This document shows, one piece after another, positions 58,486 to 64,000 of a stretch of 64,000 bases of DNA. Numbering within the stretch: the stretch's first letter is position 1; each line of letters starts with the position of its first letter. A program made the position numbers and the translations under genes. The notes beneath the pieces are model-generated. The model was not told the origin of the DNA, did not search any database, and was given only the letters and a program-made list of their open reading frames with translations. Source of the DNA: Stenotrophomonas sp. 24(2023) (GTDB lineage: Bacteria; Pseudomonadota; Gammaproteobacteria; Xanthomonadales; Xanthomonadaceae); assembly GCF_030913365.1 (NCBI RefSeq), contig NZ_CP133160.1:1426001-1490000 (forward strand), in the 5' to 3' direction.

Positions 58486-60369
58486 ATGGCCGCATACGAT
58501 TCCACCGCCGGCGCGCGCGCCACGCGCGCCGAAACACCCCCCGCCGACCACTGGCAGCGCTGGGCCCCGCCTGCGGCCCCGGCCAGCCCCCCGGCGGCGG
58601 CCACCGCGACGGCACCGGGCCTTCCCCCCACCCTGCCCGCGGCAGCCACGCCGGCCACCGCGCTGGCCGTCGGCATCGGCAACGAGGCCGGCAACAGCGA
58701 CGATCCGCCCCCGCAGGCCGACTCCCCCTACCGCGTGCTGATCGTGGAGGATGACCGGGCCCAGGCACTGTTCGCGCAGAGCGTGCTGCATGGCGCCGGC
58801 ATGCAGGCCATCGTGGTCGGCGATGCCGACGGCGTGCCCGCGGCGATCAAGGAGCACCGTCCCGACCTGATCCTGATGGACCTGCACCTGCCCGGCATGG
58901 ACGGCATGCGGCTGACCGCGATGATCCGCCAGCAGCCGGGCCTGCAGCTGCTGCCCATCGTGTTCCTGAGCGGCGATCCGGACCCGGAACGCCAGTTCGA
59001 AGTGCTCGACTGCGGTGCCGACGACTACCTGAGCAAGCCGATCCGCCCGCGCCACCTGATCGCCGCCGTGGCCAACCGCATCCGCCGCGCCCGCGCGCAG
59101 GCGGCCACCCTGCCCGGCGCCAGCGGCGTACCGGCGATGAGCAACCCGGAAACCGGCCTGCCCACCCGCCACCATGTGCTGCAGCAGCTGGGCACCGCCC
59201 TGATGCACCATGACCGCGGCGGTGTGTTCTTCATCGAAGTAGCCAGCGCGCTGGGCCTGCGCGAGCGCTTCGGCTACGCGGCGTTCGAACGGTTGATGGT
59301 GCAGGCCGGGCAGCGGCTGGCCGAAGCCGGGCACCCGCACCTGCTGGCACGCCTGAACGACAACAGCTTCCTGCTGCTGGCGCGGGGCCTGGAGGACGAT
59401 GCGCTGGACGATACCGCGCGGACGCTGCGCGAGGAGCTGTCCACGCACGCCTTCATCATCCGCGACGACGAATCGGTCCATCTGCGCGGGGTCGTGGGCT
59501 ATGCGCCGCTGGGCCCGGCCTTCGCCGATGCGGCGGCAGTGCTGGAAGCCGTGGAACGCACCACGCTGCAGGCCCGCCTGCTGAGCAGTGGCGTGGCCAG
59601 CCACGTGCACCGCGCCGCCGCCACCGAACAGGAACACCTGGCCCTGCTGGAGGGCCAGCTGGAAATGGCCTACCAGCCCATCGTCGCCGTTTCCGGCGGT
59701 GGCAGCGCCCAGTACCAGCTGCTGCTGCGCCTGCGCCAGGCCGACGGCACGGTGCTCAACGCCGGCCAGGTGATCCCGGCCGCCGAAGCGGCTGGCCGCA
59801 TTGCCGACCTGGACCAGCAGGTGATGGAACATGCCCTGGGCCTGCTGGATCTGTACCGCCATGCCACGCCGCCGCTGCACCTGTTCGTTTCGCAGTCGCT
59901 GCGCACCCTGCAGCGCGGTGCCTTCGCCGACTGGCTGCTGGAATCGCTGCAGCAGCGCGATGTCGCCGGCAGTGCACTGGTGATCGATGTCCGCCTGCCC
60001 GACGCACTGATCCACGCGGTCACGCTGCAGCAGGTCTGCCAGCGCCTGGCGGCGACCGGCGTGCGCTTCTGCCTGAGCCAGTTCGAACCCGGTGGCGATG
60101 CCAACACCCTGCTCACCCAGTTGCCGTTGGCATTCGTGCGCCTGGCCGCACGGTTCTCCAGCCCCCACGCCAACCCGGGCACCCGCGAGGAACTGCGGCG
60201 GGCGATCGAAGCAGCGCACGCCGCGGGCATGCAGATCATCGGCCAGCAGATCGAAGATCCGCAGGCCGCAGCGGCCATGTGGGTCGGCGGTGTCGATTTC
60301 ATCCAGGGCAACATGGTGCAGTCGGCCGGCAGCGACCTGAACTTCGACTTCCACAACGCGGTGCTCTGA
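58486..60369 (+). CDS. response regulator with degenerate GGDEF and EAL domains
   Basis: A 627-residue protein. After an 80-residue Ala/Pro-rich leader comes an intact receiver (Asp89/Asp90, acceptor Asp132 in LILMDLHLPGMDG, Lys184 in DYLSKPI). A GGDEF-like domain (about 215-360) has NDNSF in place of GGDEF. An EAL-like domain (about 380-620) starts MAYQPIVAV but has QLLLR where ExLxR is required, so it should be unable to hydrolyse cyclic di-GMP. It may be a c-di-GMP receptor or scaffold, as FimX is. CATAAT at 58457-58462 is a possible -10. The stop touches the start of the hybrid kinase gene (TGAATG). Confidence 0.9.
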   Translation: MAAYDSTAGARATRAETPPADHWQRWAPPAAPASPPAAATATAPGLPPTLPAAATPATALAVGIGNEAGNSDDPPPQADSPYRVLIVEDDRAQALFAQSVLHGAGMQAIVVGDADGVPAAIKEHRPDLILMDLHLPGMDGMRLTAMIRQQPGLQLLPIVFLSGDPDPERQFEVLDCGADDYLSKPIRPRHLIAAVANRIRRARAQAATLPGASGVPAMSNPETGLPTRHHVLQQLGTALMHHDRGGVFFIEVASALGLRERFGYAAFERLMVQAGQRLAEAGHPHLLARLNDNSFLLLARGLEDDALDDTARTLREELSTHAFIIRDDESVHLRGVVGYAPLGPAFADAAAVLEAVERTTLQARLLSSGVASHVHRAAATEQEHLALLEGQLEMAYQPIVAVSGGGSAQYQLLLRLRQADGTVLNAGQVIPAAEAAGRIADLDQQVMEHALGLLDLYRHATPPLHLFVSQSLRTLQRGAFADWLLESLQQRDVAGSALVIDVRLPDALIHAVTLQQVCQRLAATGVRFCLSQFEPGGDANTLLTQLPLAFVRLAARFSSPHANPGTREELRRAIEAAHAAGMQIIGQQIEDPQAAAAMWVGGVDFIQGNMVQSAGSDLNFDFHNAVL

Positions 60370-62559
<2,190 letters not shown>

Positions 62560-62560
62560 T

Positions 62561-63031
62561 TCAGTCTTCCAGCTTGCTCAGCAGGTACTTCGGCTCGCCG
62601 ATGCGCTCGATCAGGTCCAGCTGGGTTTCCAGCCAGTCGATGTGCTCTTCTTCCGAATCGAGGATCTTCACGAACAGCTGGCGGCTGACGTAATCGCCAA
62701 CCGAATCGGCATAGGCTACCGCATCGCGCAGGGTCACCACCCCGTCGCGCTCCAGCGCCAGATCGCACTGCAGGATCTCGGTCGGGTTTTCGCCGATGCG
62801 CAGCTTGCCCAGCGCCTGGAAGTTCGGCAGGCCCTCAAGGAACAGGATGCGGTCGGCGAGCATGTCGGCATGCTTCATCTCGTCGATCGATTCCTTGTAC
62901 TCGTGCTCGGCCAGTTCCTTGATGCCCCAGTTCTTCAGCATCTTGGCATGCAGGAAGTACTGGTTGATCGCGGTCAGCTCGTTGTAGAGGACCTTGTTGA
63001 GGAATTCGATGACTTTGGCGTCGCCCTTCAT
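62561..63031 (-). CDS. bfr: bacterioferritin
   Basis: A 156-residue heme-containing ferritin that stores iron as a 24-mer. All ferroxidase ligands are in place (Glu18, Glu51, His54, Glu94, Glu127, His130) together with the heme ligand Met52. The ATG at 63031 begins [20 protein letters not shown]; a longer frame to 63253 runs through the bfd gene and is rejected. The bfd gene lies 115 bp upstream on the same strand. Confidence 0.97.
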   Translation of the reverse strand: MKGDAKVIEFLNKVLYNELTAINQYFLHAKMLKNWGIKELAEHEYKESIDEMKHADMLADRILFLEGLPNFQALGKLRIGENPTEILQCDLALERDGVVTLRDAVAYADSVGDYVSRQLFVKILDSEEEHIDWLETQLDLIERIGEPKYLLSKLED

Positions 63032-63146
63032 GGCGTGCTCCTGCGCAGAGTGAACGCGCGCACTGTAGCGCCTTGGCGGCGGCGATGAAGGAACGCGAAT
63101 CGTGCGCATTGGCCTGTGCAGGCCGCAGCGCGGGGCCCCTGCGGGC

Positions 63147-63353
63147 TCAGGCGGCCTGCAGGCCCAGTACCGGCAACGGCAGCTCGTGGGTGTTGCGGGC
63201 CTTGGCCAGCAGTTCGCCGGCCATGTCCAGGCACGAACCACAGGTGGCACCACAGCCGGTACGCATGGTCAGCTCGGCCACCGACGTGACGCCATGGCTG
63301 GCGGCTTCGCGGATCTGGTGGTCGGTGACTCCGTTGCAGATGCAGACGTACAC
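63147..63353 (-). CDS. bfd: bacterioferritin-associated ferredoxin
   Basis: A 68-residue [2Fe-2S] protein that reduces bacterioferritin to release iron. The Bfd cysteine pattern is complete: Cys4-x-Cys6 (VYVCICNGV) and Cys38-x2-Cys41 (GATCGSC). The start is GTG at 63353, chosen because homologues begin directly at the MYVCIC-type sequence; no strong ribosome-binding site is seen. It lies upstream of bfr, and an inverted repeat resembling iron-regulated sites lies before it. Confidence 0.92.
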   Translation of the reverse strand: MYVCICNGVTDHQIREAASHGVTSVAELTMRTGCGATCGSCLDMAGELLAKARNTHELPLPVLGLQAA

Positions 63354-63400
63354 AGGCGGGAACCAAGGCGTGCAGGCCGGGACTGGCCTGTGGCTATTCC

Positions 63401-63446
63401 AATGGAAACGAGAATGGTTGTCAATCAAAGCCCTGAACCATTCTCG
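63401..63446. promoter_or_regulatory. inverted repeat upstream of bfd, possible Fur-type region
   Basis: CGAGAATGGTT (63409-63419) and AACCATTCTCG (63436-63446) form an exact 11-base inverted repeat with a 16-base spacer in the bfd-rppH gap. The AT-rich halves (GAGAATGG) resemble parts of Fur boxes, which fits iron control of bfd. Alternatively the stem could end the rppH transcript, though only TTTCC follows. Confidence 0.45.
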
Positions 63447-63461
63447 ATACCGTTCAGCCAG

Positions 63462-64000
63462 TCAGCTCGCCGGCCCATCCCCCTGCGCTTTTTTCGGCCA
63501 GTAACCACGGGTGCGCGGGCGCTTGCGTGGCCGCTCATGGCCGGCCGCGTGCCCAGGCATCCAGGCTTCGGCAGCGCTCTTGGGCATGGCGGTGACGCCC
63601 TGCCCGGCCACCCCGCGCGCCAGCGGCGCCAGATGACGCAGGGCACGCGCGTAGACGCCACGCTTGAACATCACCACGTGCTCCACCGGGTACCAGAAGT
63701 CCACCCAGCGCCAGTGGTCGAACTCCGGCGTGTCGGTATGGTCCAGCCGCACATGGGATTCATCCCCGGTCAGGCGCAGCAGGAACCAGACCTGCTTCTG
63801 TCCGATGCAGACCTGGCGTTCATTGCGGCGGATGGCACGCGCCGGCAGCTTGTAGCGCAGCCAGCCCGGCGTTGCCCCCAGCACTTCCACGTGCTCGGGC
63901 AGCAGGCCGGTCTCTTCCTGCAGTTCGCGATACATGGCCTCGACCGGGGTCTCGTCGGTGTTCATGCCACCCTGCGGGAACTGCCAGCCATCCCGGCGCA
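63462..64000 (-). CDS. rppH: RNA pyrophosphohydrolase (partial, 5' end outside window)
   Basis: The visible part is about 178 residues; the true start lies beyond the right edge, since the frame reads [11 protein letters not shown] before the first in-window Met. RppH removes pyrophosphate from mRNA 5' ends to start decay. The Nudix box [20 protein letters not shown] is intact, and [21 protein letters not shown] is the typical RppH C-terminal motif. A basic tail ([17 protein letters not shown]) extends it beyond E. coli RppH. Confidence 0.94.
   Translation of the reverse strand, partial: RRDGWQFPQGGMNTDETPVEAMYRELQEETGLLPEHVEVLGATPGWLRYKLPARAIRRNERQVCIGQKQVWFLLRLTGDESHVRLDHTDTPEFDHWRWVDFWYPVEHVVMFKRGVYARALRHLAPLARGVAGQGVTAMPKSAAEAWMPGHAAGHERPRKRPRTRGYWPKKAQGDGPAS

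Overview
The window is GC-rich chromosomal DNA of a Stenotrophomonas species, probably of the S. maltophilia complex. Three things point there: many short palindromes carrying a GTAG end (the SMAG-type REP family typical of S. maltophilia), a periplasmic adaptor followed by two RND pumps that match the SmeIJK arrangement, and xanthomonad-type gene orders such as rhlB/trxA/rho and a TonB-receptor carbohydrate locus. No rRNA, tRNA, CRISPR array, integrase or insertion sequence was seen. Almost all of the window is densely packed genes of uniform composition.

Layout. 1-2752: minus-strand lipid-metabolism cluster (CDP-alcohol phosphatidyltransferase, a hydrolase-methyltransferase fusion, a PAP2-type phosphatase cut by the window edge). 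2944-5872: purH and purD. 6055-10404: rpoH, then a minus-strand run ftsE-ftsX-response regulator-ung. 10615-15191: rhlB diverging from trxA-rho. 15379-25113: a carbohydrate-uptake locus (secreted GH3 beta-glucosidase, LacI repressor, sugar permease, TonB-dependent receptor, cupin-like protein) with a shared palindromic operator. 25234-29523: a diguanylate cyclase, a TonB-domain protein and aceK. 29628-32518: a five-gene Ras-like GTPase/roadblock module. 32921-37712: monomeric isocitrate dehydrogenase, an SDR/MarR pair with matching operators, a lipoprotein and a LysM protein. 37871-40546: queF, a repeat-rich 530-bp gap, and an M20 amidohydrolase. 40733-52698: smeIJK, a YccS-type protein and an MFS-acyltransferase fusion. 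52832-58442: two dispanin-like proteins, a DUF2752 protein, AmpE-like, NudC, ErpA, bactofilin, DUF6776 and DUF4126 proteins. 58486-64000: a receiver-degenerate GGDEF/EAL protein with a hybrid kinase, bacterioferritin, its ferredoxin, and rppH cut by the window edge.

How the genes work together. The GH3 locus forms one regulated unit: the receptor imports an oligosaccharide, the beta-glucosidase trims it and the permease moves the sugar inward, while the LacI protein probably binds TGACAGCGCTGTCA-like sites before three of the transcription units. aceK lies about 3.4 kb from the only isocitrate dehydrogenase visible, which is the monomeric type and not the classical AceK substrate. The GTPase/roadblock module has the parts of a polarity or signalling switch (GTPase, MglB-like proteins, receiver-like partner) and is the least explained system here. 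Start codons were chosen from ribosome-binding sites, overlaps and paralogue alignment where the longest frame looked too long. Functions rest on family recognition by eye, without database searches.
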